Of a stretch of 64,000 nt of DNA, positions 26,707 to 35,999 are shown in pieces. The stretch lies in the NCBI RefSeq assembly GCF_002432125.1, contig NZ_DJFS01000018.1:1-64000 (forward strand), given 5' to 3'. The translations under genes were made by a program, and so were the position numbers. Origin of the DNA: Brevundimonas sp. UBA5866. Lineage in GTDB: Bacteria > Pseudomonadota > Alphaproteobacteria > Caulobacterales > Caulobacteraceae. Numbering within the stretch: the stretch's first letter is position 1; every line of letters starts with the position of its first letter. The notes below the pieces were generated by a model. The model did no database searches. It was not told the DNA's origin and saw nothing but the letters and a program-made list of their open reading frames with translations.

Positions 26707-28005
26707 ATGAAAGTTTCGATGAAGAAGGGTCTGGCTGCCGGTGTGGTCGCAGCGCTGTTGGCTTCTGCGGGGGCGGCCTTTGCGGGCGAGGTCTCCTACA
26801 TCCACGCAGGCCGCGTTCTGGCCGATCCGGCAACGGGCCGTGTGGCCGAGCGCCAGACGCTGGTGATCGAGGATGGCAAGGTCAAGGAAATCCGCGACGG
26901 CTTCGTCGGCGAGGGCAATGTCGTTGACCTGTCCGGCAAGTTCGTCCTGCCGGGCTTCATCGACAGCCACGTTCACCTGAACGGCCAGCAAGGCGACGGT
27001 GACCGTGCATCGCGGTTCACCACGACCTCGGCCGATGCCGCCCTTCGTGGCGCCCAATACGCCAAGATCACCCTTGAATCGGGCTTTACGACCGTGGCGG
27101 ATCTGGGGGGCAATATCGATGCCGTTGTCGGCCTGCGCAATGCCATCGCCCAAGGCCGTGTACCGGGCCCGCGCATCCTGGCCTCGGCCGGTACGGTGAC
27201 CCCGCACGGCGGTCATGGCGATGCCAATGGCGTGCCGGAATCGCTGGTGCCGCACCTGCGCTCGTCGGGCGTCTGTTCGGGGCCGGACGACTGCCGCCGC
27301 GCTGTGCGTGAACGTGTCCGCTCCGGTGCAGACATCATCAAGATCACGGCCACGGGCGGGGTTCTGTCCGACACCGGCGCGGGCCTGAACCAACAGTTCG
27401 CGGACGAGGAACTGCGCGCCATTGTCGAGACCGCCCACTTCATGGGCCGTCAGGTCACCGCCCACGCCCACGGCACGGACGGCATCAACAGCTTCCTGCG
27501 GGCCGGTGGTGACTCGATAGAGCACGGCACCTTCCTCGACAACGAAACCATCCGCATGCTGAAGGCCAATGGCGGCTATCTGGTCCCGACCCTGCTGGCC
27601 GGCGATTTCGTTGCCCGTGAAGCCGTGCGTCCGGGCAATACCTTCACCGAGCACCAGCGCAAGAAGTCGTTGGAGGCCGGTCCGCTGATGCTGGACATGG
27701 CGCGCCGCGCCCACGCCGCGGGCGTCAAGATCGCTTTCGGTACCGACAACGGCGTGGCCCCGCACGGCACCAATGCCCGTGAGTTCCAACTGCTGGTGCA
27801 GGCGGGCCTGACCCCGCTGGAAGCCATCCAGACCGCGACGATCAATGCCGCCGACCACTTCCGTCTGGGTGACCAGATCGGCCGCATCACCGCAGGCTAC
27901 AATGCCGACATCATCGCTGTCGAAGGCAATCCGCTGGAAGACGTGACCACCCTGATGGACGTCAACTTCGTCATGCGTGCGGGCAAAATCTACAAGCAGC
28001 AATAA
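26707..28005 (+). CDS. Amidohydrolase (imidazolonepropionase/Xaa-Pro dipeptidase-like), exported
   Basis: 432 residues; ATG 26707 lies just after GGAGGAAAG. A signal peptide (MKVSMKKGLAAGVVAALLASAG up to FAG) sends it to the periplasm. All metal ligands of a binuclear amidohydrolase are present: H88 and H90 (DSHVHL), the carbamylated K211 (DIIKITATGG), H252/H254 (AHAHG), H272 (IEHGTFL) and D346 (FGTDNG). Relatives in Caulobacter cleave dipeptides with C-terminal basic or Pro residues. It follows the TonB receptor gene, so receptor import and periplasmic hydrolysis of a peptide is a reasonable inference. Confidence 0.93.
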   Translation: MKVSMKKGLAAGVVAALLASAGAAFAGEVSYIHAGRVLADPATGRVAERQTLVIEDGKVKEIRDGFVGEGNVVDLSGKFVLPGFIDSHVHLNGQQGDGDRASRFTTTSADAALRGAQYAKITLESGFTTVADLGGNIDAVVGLRNAIAQGRVPGPRILASAGTVTPHGGHGDANGVPESLVPHLRSSGVCSGPDDCRRAVRERVRSGADIIKITATGGVLSDTGAGLNQQFADEELRAIVETAHFMGRQVTAHAHGTDGINSFLRAGGDSIEHGTFLDNETIRMLKANGGYLVPTLLAGDFVAREAVRPGNTFTEHQRKKSLEAGPLMLDMARRAHAAGVKIAFGTDNGVAPHGTNAREFQLLVQAGLTPLEAIQTATINAADHFRLGDQIGRITAGYNADIIAVEGNPLEDVTTLMDVNFVMRAGKIYKQQ

Positions 28006-28026
28006 GCCGCTCGAGAGACAGGGCAG

Positions 28027-28063
28027 GGGCCGCCTTCCGAAAGGAGGGCGGCCCTTTTCCTTT
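28027..28063 (+). terminator. Terminator of the amidohydrolase gene
   Basis: GGGCCGCC (28027-28034) with GGCGGCCC (28047-28054), extended inward by TTCC/GGAG around a GAAA loop, then TTTTCCTTTT. Confidence 0.93.
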
Positions 28064-28136
28064 TGGCGGGGGCGCAATCACCCGCGATTTGCTGTAGGGG
28101 GTGCGCCCCCCTGTTTCTGCCTGCCGGATCAAGCCT

Positions 28137-29447
28137 GTGACGTCTGCCACCATCGGTATCGACTTTGGAACCACCAATACGGTGGTGGCCATCAGCCATC
28201 CGGGGGGCGACACCCATGTCATGACGCTGGAAGGGCCGGAGGGTCTGGAGAAGGGCTGGCGTTCGGCGTTGGGGTTCCAGCTGGTGCACAATGCAGGTGG
28301 CGTGGCCGAGCGCGTCATTACCGCGGGGCCGTGGGCCATCGAGGCCTATCTGGAAGACCCGCTGGAGACGCGTTTCATCCAGTCGTTCAAGAATTTCGCC
28401 GCCAGCAGTGCCTTCACCGAGACGGTGATCGACAGCAAACGCTACAAGTTCGAGGACCTGCTGGCCGCCTTCCTGAAACAGGTGAAACACTATGGTGGCG
28501 AGGCGATGCACAACCTGCCGCCGCGCGTGATCGTAGGGCGGCCGGTGACCTTTGCCGGGGGCAATCCCAAGGAAGATCTGGCGCTGGAACGCTATCAGGC
28601 CGCGTTCGAGCAACTGGGCTTTGAAGATATCCGCTATGCCTATGAACCGGTCGGCGCGGCCTTCTATTTCGCGCGGAACCTGATGCAGGCGGCAACCGTG
28701 TTGGTGGCCGACTTCGGCGGCGGTACGTCGGACTTTTCCATCATCCGTTTCGAGCCGACGCCGGATGGCTTGCGATCGACCCCTCTGGGCCGTGCGGGTG
28801 TGGGCATTGCAGGCGATGCCTTCGACTATCGCATCATCGACCATCTGGTGTCGCCGGAACTGGGCAAGGGCACGCAATACACCAGCTTTGGCAAAACCCT
28901 GCCGATCCCGCAGCGCTATTACACCGCCTTTGCCAAATGGGAGCAGCTGGCGCTGCTGCGGGCATCGCGCGACATGAAGGACATCCGCTTGCTGGTGCGC
29001 GATGCCGAGGAGCCGGAGAAGGTGGAGCGTCTGGTCGAGGTGCTGGACGACAACCACGGCTATGCCCTTTACCGCGCCGTTTCGGACCTGAAAGTGGCCC
29101 TGTCGTCCAAGGATGAGGCCCGGTTTGTGTTCACGGTGGGCGGCATTGATATCCGCGCCAATGTGACCCGCGCCGAATTCGAAGGCTGGATCGCGCCGGA
29201 CCTAGAAGCGATGCAGAATGCGGTCGATCAGGCGCTGGCCGAAGCGGGTATCGAGGCCGGCGGCGTGGACCGCGTCTTCCTTACGGGGGGCACCTCGTTT
29301 GTGCCGGCGGTGCGCGAAATTTTCGTCAGCCGCTTCGGTCATGAAAAAATCGAAAGCGGCAGTGAATTTGAGTCGATCGCCTCCGGTCTGGCGCTTATCG
29401 GGAAAGAAACGGACCTTGATCTGTGGAGCGAGAGAAAATCATCCTAA
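28137..29447 (+). CDS. Hsp70 family protein, YegD-like
   Basis: 436 residues from GTG 28137 (GGA at 28126-28128); a GTG at 28101 would add 12 codons. The actin-like ATPase fold is clear from phosphate-1 GIDFGTTNT at the N-terminus and phosphate-2 ADFGGGTSDFS in the middle, plus the adenosine motif FLTGGTSFVPAVR. The substrate-binding domain of DnaK is absent, as in YegD. Role in E. coli is unknown; a specialised cytoplasmic chaperone or regulator is likely. Monocistronic, between the amidohydrolase and leuA. Confidence 0.9.
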   Translation: MTSATIGIDFGTTNTVVAISHPGGDTHVMTLEGPEGLEKGWRSALGFQLVHNAGGVAERVITAGPWAIEAYLEDPLETRFIQSFKNFAASSAFTETVIDSKRYKFEDLLAAFLKQVKHYGGEAMHNLPPRVIVGRPVTFAGGNPKEDLALERYQAAFEQLGFEDIRYAYEPVGAAFYFARNLMQAATVLVADFGGGTSDFSIIRFEPTPDGLRSTPLGRAGVGIAGDAFDYRIIDHLVSPELGKGTQYTSFGKTLPIPQRYYTAFAKWEQLALLRASRDMKDIRLLVRDAEEPEKVERLVEVLDDNHGYALYRAVSDLKVALSSKDEARFVFTVGGIDIRANVTRAEFEGWIAPDLEAMQNAVDQALAEAGIEAGGVDRVFLTGGTSFVPAVREIFVSRFGHEKIESGSEFESIASGLALIGKETDLDLWSERKSS

Positions 29448-29558
29448 GGCATTATTTGCCTGTATGGTGACGCTTTGGGTGCATATTTGCGCAGACTTTG
29501 GTTGCGGTGCAGAAATAGGGGTGGATTTTTGCCGGATCGTGGCTTAGTGAACGCCGCG

Positions 29559-29624
29559 ATGGTTGAGATGCAGTTCCAGCTTGGACTCGCCCTTGGGCGA
29601 CTTATGAGTGGCCGCCGGGGTTAA
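29559..29624 (+). CDS. Possible leucine-rich leader peptide of leuA
   Basis: A 21-codon frame, ATG 29559 to TAA 29622, encodes MVEMQFQLGLALGRLMSGRR-G with four Leu in eight codons, using CTT, CTC, CTT, CTT, codons that are scarce in the neighbouring CTG-rich genes. Over the Leu codons lies the hairpin TCGCCC-TT-GGGCGA, and just after it GCCGCCG can pair with CGGTGGC. This is the layout of a ribosome-mediated attenuator for leucine biosynthesis. Against it: no clear ribosome binding site and no U-rich terminator before leuA. Confidence 0.35.
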   Translation: MVEMQFQLGLALGRLMSGRRG

Positions 29625-29700
29625 CGGCTGCCTCGGTGGCGACGTGTCTGCGCCGCACATCTCCCGCTAAAAATCTGCTTACCCAAGAGAGGCGCATCCC

Positions 29701-31398
29701 ATGCTGCGCGACCCCTCGGTCAAATACCGTCCGTTTCCGCAAATCGACCTGCCCAATCGCCAATGGCCGTCCAAGACGATCACCAAGGCCCCGCGCTGGC
29801 TGTCCACCGATCTGCGCGACGGTAATCAGGCCCTGATCGACCCGATGGACGCCGCCAAGAAGCAGCGTTTCTTCGACATGCTGGTGAAGATCGGCCTGAA
29901 GGAGATCGAGGTCGGCTTCCCGTCTGCGGGCGCGACCGAGTTCGACTTCATCTCGGGCCTGGTGCGTAACGACAGCATCCCCGAGGATGTGATGGTGCAG
30001 GTGCTGACCCAGTCACGTCGCGACCTGATCCAGAAGACGTTTGAATCGCTGGAAGGCGCGCGCACGGCGACCGTCCACCTGTACAATGCCGTATCGCCCG
30101 CATGGCGCGAAGTGGTGTTCAACATGGACCGCGCGGGCGTGAAGGCACTGGCCATCGAAGGCGCAAAGATGCTGCGCGAAGAGGCCGAAAAGCGTCCGGA
30201 CACCGACTGGCGCTTTGAATATTCACCGGAAACCTTCTCGACCGCCGAACTGGATTTCAGCTTGGAAGTCGCCGAGGCCGTTCAGGACATTCTGGAGCCG
30301 ACGGCTGGAAAGCCGATGATCCTGAACCTGCCGGCCACAGTCGAATGCTCGACCCCCAACATCTATGCCGACCAGATCGAGTGGATGATCCGCAATCTGT
30401 CGCGCCGTGATGCGGTGGTGATCTCGCTGCACCCGCACAACGACCGTGGTACGGGCGTGGCGGCGGCGGAGCTGGGTCTGATGGCCGGTGCCGACCGTAT
30501 CGAGGGCTGTATCTTCGGTAACGGCGAGCGCACGGGCAATGTGGATATCGTGACGCTGGCGCTGAATATGTACACTCAGGGCGTCTCGCCGGAGCTGGAC
30601 TTCTCAAACATGGAGGAGATCGTCCAGACGGTGGAGTTCTGCAACCAGATCCCCGTCCATCCGCGCCATCCCTATGCGGGCGAGCTGGTGTTCACGGCCT
30701 TCTCGGGCTCGCACCAGGATGCGATCAAGAAGGGCTTCGAGGCGCAGAAGAAGCGCAACGACCAGATCTGGAACGTGCCCTATCTGCCGATCGATCCGGC
30801 CGATATCGGTGCCAGCTACGAGGCCGTCATCCGCGTGAACTCGCAGTCCGGCAAGGGCGGCATGGCGTGGGTGCTGCAACAGGACAAGGGCCTGAAACTG
30901 CCCAAGGCCATGCAGGCCGACTTCAGCCGCGCGGTCCAGAAATTGGCCGACGAGACCAGCCGCGAGCTGACCAGCGCCGACATCTGGGACGCCTTCAAGA
31001 AGACCTATCGCGTCGAAGGCCCGCAGCAGTTCGAGCTGATGACCTTTGCCGAGCATGGCATCGCCAAGAGCGATGGCCAGCGCGTGTTCAGCGGCGATGT
31101 GAAGATCGGCCACAAGGTCCAGAACATCACCGGACGCGGCAACGGGCTGATCTCGGCCCTGCTGGACGGCATGCGCGAGGCGGGCGGTCCGGTGTTCGAG
31201 ATCGTCGATTATCAGGAACACGCCATCGGCGCTGGCACCGATGCCAAGGCCGCGGCCTATGTGCAGTGTCGCACGGCGGACGGCCAGACGGTGTTCGGCT
31301 TCGGCATGGATTCCGATGTGGCCACGGCTTCGGCCCGTGCGGTGATCAGCGCGGCCAATACCGCCTCTGCCCGTCAGGAACAGACGCTGGCGGCCTGA
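29701..31398 (+). CDS. leuA: 2-Isopropylmalate synthase
   Basis: 565 residues, ATG 29701 after GAGAGG. It condenses acetyl-CoA with 2-oxoisovalerate, the first step of leucine synthesis. The DRE-TIM signature is STDLRDGNQAL (about 35-45), the metal motif is SLHPHNDRGTG, and the second signature lies at GCIFGNGERTGNVD. The protein is the longer actinobacterial/alphaproteobacterial type 2 form, with a C-terminal leucine-sensing regulatory domain from about 430. It is not next to leuB/leuCD. A putative leucine-rich leader precedes it. Confidence 0.97.
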   Translation: MLRDPSVKYRPFPQIDLPNRQWPSKTITKAPRWLSTDLRDGNQALIDPMDAAKKQRFFDMLVKIGLKEIEVGFPSAGATEFDFISGLVRNDSIPEDVMVQVLTQSRRDLIQKTFESLEGARTATVHLYNAVSPAWREVVFNMDRAGVKALAIEGAKMLREEAEKRPDTDWRFEYSPETFSTAELDFSLEVAEAVQDILEPTAGKPMILNLPATVECSTPNIYADQIEWMIRNLSRRDAVVISLHPHNDRGTGVAAAELGLMAGADRIEGCIFGNGERTGNVDIVTLALNMYTQGVSPELDFSNMEEIVQTVEFCNQIPVHPRHPYAGELVFTAFSGSHQDAIKKGFEAQKKRNDQIWNVPYLPIDPADIGASYEAVIRVNSQSGKGGMAWVLQQDKGLKLPKAMQADFSRAVQKLADETSRELTSADIWDAFKKTYRVEGPQQFELMTFAEHGIAKSDGQRVFSGDVKIGHKVQNITGRGNGLISALLDGMREAGGPVFEIVDYQEHAIGAGTDAKAAAYVQCRTADGQTVFGFGMDSDVATASARAVISAANTASARQEQTLAA

Positions 31399-31491
31399 TG
31401 CGTGCATCCTTTCGGGATGTGCAGCGCTGGTGATCGATCGCGGACCTGTGTGCTAGACATGGGTCCGCTTTCGTTTCCGCAGGGGGCCTGT

Positions 31492-32472
31492 TTGAGATCG
31501 CGTACCGAAAAGCGCCGCTGGGCGTGGGGAAGCCTGTTCGTCAGTGTCCCGTTTTTGGCATGGACCTTTCTGGCTGTGCATTTCCAGCTGGGGGCGATGG
31601 GATGGTGGGTCTATGCGCTTCCGGTGCTGGTCGCGGCGATCGTACTGGCGGCATCCTTTAGGGGAGCCAAGCGGGCGTGGGCCGTACTGGGGATCATGCT
31701 GGTTACGGTCGTGGTGGCATGGGCACAGGTGCGTCCGCAACAGAACCGCGATTGGGCACCTGAGCTGTCGCGCGGCGTACAGGCTGAAATCGACGGCCCG
31801 ATTGTGCGGTTGAGGAATGTCCGCGATTTCCGCTGGCGTACCCGCGATGATGGCGAGGCCCGCTGGATCACCAAAACGGTCGATCTGGATCGGCTGGAGC
31901 ATGTGGATTTCATCCGCACGACATGGGCCAGCGAGGCCATCGCCCACACCATGATCAGCTTTGGTTTCAGCGATGGCCAGTATGTCGTCTTCTCCGCCGA
32001 GATCCGGCGCGAGAAGCACGAGAAGTTTTCCGAACTGGGCGGTTTCTTCAAAAAGTTCGAACTGGTCCTGATCGGGGCGACCGAGGAGGACATCGTCAAA
32101 CTGCGCACCCATGCGCGCAACGAGGATGTGTCCATCTATCGCCTGAGCATGACACCGGAACAGCGGCGTGGCCTGTTCCTGTCCTATGTCGGTCTGGGCA
32201 ATGATCTGGCCCGTGAACCGCGCTGGTACCAGACGATCACGACCAACTGTACGACCGTGATCTGGAAGCTGGCGCGGGTTGTGGCACCGGGCCTGCCTAT
32301 GGACTGGCGTATCCTGCTGTCGGGGTATACGCAGGACTATCTGTATGATCTGGGCGTGATCGCCAATGACCGCCCGCTCGATGTCATAAAGGCCAGGGCC
32401 CGCATCACCGCCAAGGCCCGCGCCCTGCCCGGGGATGCGGACTACTCCCGTGCCGTCCGTCAGGGGCTGTAA
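31492..32472 (+). CDS. DUF4105 domain membrane protein
   Basis: 326 residues if it starts at TTG 31492, which has AGGGGG at 31481-31486; the frame is open back to 31402 and ATG 31459 is the other option, without a ribosome binding site. Three hydrophobic segments (about 10-90) are followed by a soluble domain with the DUF4105 pattern: WITKTVDLDRLEHVDFI, MISFGFSDGQYVVFSAEIRREKHE and the NCTTVIW motif with its cysteine. The family resembles papain/NlpC-like peptidases, but the activity is unproven. The soluble part should face the periplasm. It is convergent with phoD. Confidence 0.8.
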   Translation: MRSRTEKRRWAWGSLFVSVPFLAWTFLAVHFQLGAMGWWVYALPVLVAAIVLAASFRGAKRAWAVLGIMLVTVVVAWAQVRPQQNRDWAPELSRGVQAEIDGPIVRLRNVRDFRWRTRDDGEARWITKTVDLDRLEHVDFIRTTWASEAIAHTMISFGFSDGQYVVFSAEIRREKHEKFSELGGFFKKFELVLIGATEEDIVKLRTHARNEDVSIYRLSMTPEQRRGLFLSYVGLGNDLAREPRWYQTITTNCTTVIWKLARVVAPGLPMDWRILLSGYTQDYLYDLGVIANDRPLDVIKARARITAKARALPGDADYSRAVRQGL

Positions 32473-32475
32473 GCC

Positions 32476-34542
32476 CTAGAGGTTGGTGACCAGTTCGGCG
32501 TGTCCTTCGGTACCCATATGTTCCAGATGCGGTTGCTGCCCCTTGCTCCAGGCCTTGATGCGGTGGCTGATACGATAGGCGACGGCGATGCCTTCGGGGG
32601 TTGTTGAAGGCGTGTCCGGTCTGGCGGTGCCGACGAAATCGACGGTCAGATCGTCGGGCGTTGCCGTCACTATGGCAAAGCCGTGCCCTCCCTGATCGGC
32701 AAAGGCCAGATGCGGGGCCAGCTGCGGGTTCGACAGGGCTTTGGCCGCTTCGACATCTCCGCTGCGGGCATATTCCAGACAGGCCTCGACACCGTGGCGC
32801 ACCGCCATATTCATGGCCGGAAGCACCGGGCCCTGATCGTTCTGCCTGACCAGATAAAGGGGCGACAGGGGGCGGTCCAAGGGCAGGGACGCTTCGGCAG
32901 CCTGGAATACCGAAGGGGTGGAAATGGAGCCGACCACAAACTCCACAGCCACGGGGTCATAGTCGCACGGCGGGATATCGGCGGACAGATACCCTGCGAA
33001 GAAGGCGTGGCGATCCCCGACCAAGGAGACCATGTTGGTCACGCCCTGCGTCTTGGCAAAGTCGAGCAGTTCGCGCCGCTCTGCGGGATAGCCGCACCAG
33101 TCATCGGTGCCGGACAGGGCATAGCCCGCACTGGGCCATTTGGGCTCGAAATCCTTCGGCAGGTTCTGCATATCCGTGCGGCGATGCAGCATGCCGAAGG
33201 AGTTGCCCCACAGTTTCCAGCGGGCGGTGGACGAGACAAGACGCTCCTTGAACCACTGCTTCTGGCGTTGGCCCAGAATGCTGCCGGGGGGCATATCCTT
33301 GTGCGGATTGGGGTGTGACGTACCGTCATAGGCGAGGGTCTGGGGGGCGCCGCCGGGATAGGCGCGGCCTGCATCCAGAACCTCGATCACCTCCTGGGGG
33401 GCGTACCAGGGGAAGTTTCGCGGCAGGAAGGGTGCCGCCGCGTTCTGCTCGGCTACAGGACGGGATTTGAACGAGCGGTTGTCCGTCAGGATCAGCTCGA
33501 TGTTCGCGCCCCAGCGCAGTGCCCGATAGACATTGAGGCTGTTGATGGCGGTAAGGTTGTTCGGTTCGTGCGCCAGGCCGTGGTCGTCGAAACCCTCAAG
33601 AGGCGTATCGGTCACCGCAGGCGGAAGGAAGCGCCGCAGGGCATCGGTCGAGCCGATGACGCGGGCGGGAATATATTCAAACCACGCCTGATTGGCCGCG
33701 ACCTTCAGCGACTGGGCCGGTGCGGGGCCGTCATAGTTGATCTGGCTCTGGAAGCAGCGGTTGGCGAACTCGTGATTGTCCCAGATGCAGATGAAGGGCC
33801 AACGGGCGCGGGCATCCTGGATATCGCGGTCGGCCAGATAGGCGCGATAGACGTGACGATAGTCCTCGACCGTGGTGGGCACCTGTATCGTGCCCACGCG
33901 GCGGCCGGTCGGAAGGGGGCCGATCTCGTTGACGTCGCGGCCTTGAACCTTGGGCTGGTCGGCGGGCGACCAGATCATTTCATAGATGAAGTCGCCCAGA
34001 TGCAGCACAAACTGCAGCTGTTCCTGCGGCGGGCGCGACATGTCCTCCACGATCATGCGGCGCAGGGGCGTGGCGTGGCCGATGTTGATGTTCTGGCAAC
34101 TGACAAAGGCGAAGCGGACGGGCGAGACGTCGGTGGTATCGGGCGCGGTAAAGGTGCGGCCTGTGCGGCTGGCATAGCCGTCATTGTCGACAAAGCGGTA
34201 CCAGTACTGACGACCCGCCTTCAGGCCGCCCACGAGAACGCGGCAGGTCCAGTCGGCCTCGGCCAGGGGGATGACGGTTTCGCGCGTGATCACGGTGCGG
34301 AAATCGTCGAACTCGGACACTTCTACACGCAGGCTGTCGGCACGGCCGGGCCACCGGGGGCAGCGCGTCCACAGCAGCACATTGTCGCTCTGTGGATCAG
34401 CCGATGCGACACCTTCGGGAAAACGTTCGCGCGATACGCCGCGCACCCCTGCGATGGCGGCAGCGGGTCCGGCCATGACCAGACTGGCTCCCACAGAAGC
34501 GGCAGCGGCAATGAGGAACTGGCGGCGGTCTGGCGGCGTCAT
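32476..34542 (-). CDS. phoD: Alkaline phosphatase D family protein (PhoD), Tat-exported
   Basis: 688 residues from ATG 34542; the longer frame up to 34674 adds 44 codons unlike the family. The N-terminus PPDRRQFLIAAAASVG is a Tat signal with the RRxFL core. A PhoD N-terminal domain is followed by the metallophosphoesterase core: FVSCQN, HLGDFIYE, the DNHEF motif and GDRHAFFAG near the C-terminus. It hydrolyses phosphomono- or diesters, or phospholipids, in the periplasm with Ca/Fe cofactors. Longer than Bacillus PhoD; a phospholipase-like specificity cannot be excluded. The symbol is at family level. Confidence 0.9.
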   Translation of the reverse strand: MTPPDRRQFLIAAAASVGASLVMAGPAAAIAGVRGVSRERFPEGVASADPQSDNVLLWTRCPRWPGRADSLRVEVSEFDDFRTVITRETVIPLAEADWTCRVLVGGLKAGRQYWYRFVDNDGYASRTGRTFTAPDTTDVSPVRFAFVSCQNINIGHATPLRRMIVEDMSRPPQEQLQFVLHLGDFIYEMIWSPADQPKVQGRDVNEIGPLPTGRRVGTIQVPTTVEDYRHVYRAYLADRDIQDARARWPFICIWDNHEFANRCFQSQINYDGPAPAQSLKVAANQAWFEYIPARVIGSTDALRRFLPPAVTDTPLEGFDDHGLAHEPNNLTAINSLNVYRALRWGANIELILTDNRSFKSRPVAEQNAAAPFLPRNFPWYAPQEVIEVLDAGRAYPGGAPQTLAYDGTSHPNPHKDMPPGSILGQRQKQWFKERLVSSTARWKLWGNSFGMLHRRTDMQNLPKDFEPKWPSAGYALSGTDDWCGYPAERRELLDFAKTQGVTNMVSLVGDRHAFFAGYLSADIPPCDYDPVAVEFVVGSISTPSVFQAAEASLPLDRPLSPLYLVRQNDQGPVLPAMNMAVRHGVEACLEYARSGDVEAAKALSNPQLAPHLAFADQGGHGFAIVTATPDDLTVDFVGTARPDTPSTTPEGIAVAYRISHRIKAWSKGQQPHLEHMGTEGHAELVTNL

Positions 34543-34784
34543 ATGGCTTTTCGTGCGTTGATATCGCCTACAGTTGGAGCCTGTACCGCCGTTTTTCCAA
34601 GTTAATAAGGCGTAACAGTAATGGCGGTTTCGGCCTTGAAATGACGTGGCATAGAGGTCAACGTGGCCGGACAACCTTCGCCTGTGTCACCTGTGCGCGA
34701 CGCTGTAGGGGTGTGGGGGCCGGCGAGGGGGGATCGGGTTGCAGGGCGCTGTGTCCTGTCCGGTAGAACCTTCGGAGCCGCGTT

Positions 34785-35999
34785 ATGACCGTTGCCGGGA
34801 CACTCGCTGATCGACCTGTCGGCACGCCGAGGATTTTCGGCCTGTTCCTGAGATTGCTGTCGGCCAACTGGACGTGGGGGCAGCTGGATATAGTCCTGCC
34901 CAACGGCAATGAGCACCGGCTGGTCGGCCCCCGGCCCGGCCATCGTGCCGTGCTTCGGATCAAAAGCTACAGGATGGCGGGCCGTGTCCTGAAAGGCGGC
35001 GATATAGGTTTTGCCGAAGCCTATATGGCGCGCGAGTTCGATACGCCGCATCTGGCCGTGCTGCTGGAGACGCTGGCCAATAACTACGAGGGTATCCGCC
35101 GGCTGTTTGACGGCAACCGCATTGGACAGGTTGTGAACTGGATCGGCCACCGGCTGAACCGCAACAGCCGCGAGGGCGCGCGGCGTAACATCCATGCCCA
35201 TTACGACCTCGGAAACAGCTTCTATGCGTTGTGGCTGGACCGGACGATGACCTATTCTTCCGGACGGTACGGAGGGACGGTCCGTACGCTGGAAGAGGCG
35301 CAGACCGCCAAATACGCCTCGCTTGCGCGGATGATGGACCTGCGGGCAGGCGAGACGGTGCTGGAGATCGGATGTGGCTGGGGCGGCTTTGCCGAATATG
35401 CCGCCAAGGTGATCGGGGCCAAGGTGACGGGCATCACCATCTCGCGCGAGCAATATGACTACACGCGTGAGCGGATGGTGCGACAGGGACTGAGCGAGCA
35501 GGTCGATATAAAACTGATCGACTATCGCGATGTTCAGGGACAGTTCGATCGGGTGGCCTCCATCGAAATGTTCGAGGCGGTCGGTCAGGAATATTGGCCA
35601 GCTTATTTCGGCAAGGTCCGCGAGGTCCTGCGCCCCGGTGGCCGGGCGGGGTTGCAGATCATCACTATCCGCAACGACCTGTTCGACGGCTATAACAAGC
35701 GCACAGACTTCATCCAGAAATACATCTTCCCCGGCGGGGTACTGCCTTCGGAAGAGAGTTTGGCATCGGTGGTGGCGGGGGCGGGACTGGCCACGCGGGC
35801 GGTCGAGCGGTTCGGTATCAGCTATGCCGATACTCTGGCGGCGTGGGGCAGACGTTTCAGTGCGGCGTGGCCGGATATCCAGCGGATACACGACCGTTTC
35901 GATGATCGCTTCCACCAGCTTTGGATGTTCTATCTGGCCTATTGCGAGGCCGGTTTCCGGTCCAGACGGATAGACGTCATCCAGATGGCCGTATCCTAG
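34785..35999 (+). CDS. cfa: Cyclopropane-fatty-acyl-phospholipid synthase
   Basis: 404 residues, ATG 34785 after a GGAG-like box. It uses S-adenosylmethionine to cyclopropanate unsaturated acyl chains of membrane phospholipids. The SAM motif LEIGCGWGGFAEYAA is near residue 194; family blocks HYDLGNSFYALWLDRTMTYSSG and the later IEMFEAVGQEYWPAYF and KYIFPGGVLPSEE are all present. Length matches bacterial Cfa. It is a membrane-associated cytoplasmic enzyme, typically induced on entry to stationary phase. Its stop overlaps the convergent sensor kinase stop by four bases. Confidence 0.95.
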   Translation: MTVAGTLADRPVGTPRIFGLFLRLLSANWTWGQLDIVLPNGNEHRLVGPRPGHRAVLRIKSYRMAGRVLKGGDIGFAEAYMAREFDTPHLAVLLETLANNYEGIRRLFDGNRIGQVVNWIGHRLNRNSREGARRNIHAHYDLGNSFYALWLDRTMTYSSGRYGGTVRTLEEAQTAKYASLARMMDLRAGETVLEIGCGWGGFAEYAAKVIGAKVTGITISREQYDYTRERMVRQGLSEQVDIKLIDYRDVQGQFDRVASIEMFEAVGQEYWPAYFGKVREVLRPGGRAGLQIITIRNDLFDGYNKRTDFIQKYIFPGGVLPSEESLASVVAGAGLATRAVERFGISYADTLAAWGRRFSAAWPDIQRIHDRFDDRFHQLWMFYLAYCEAGFRSRRIDVIQMAVS

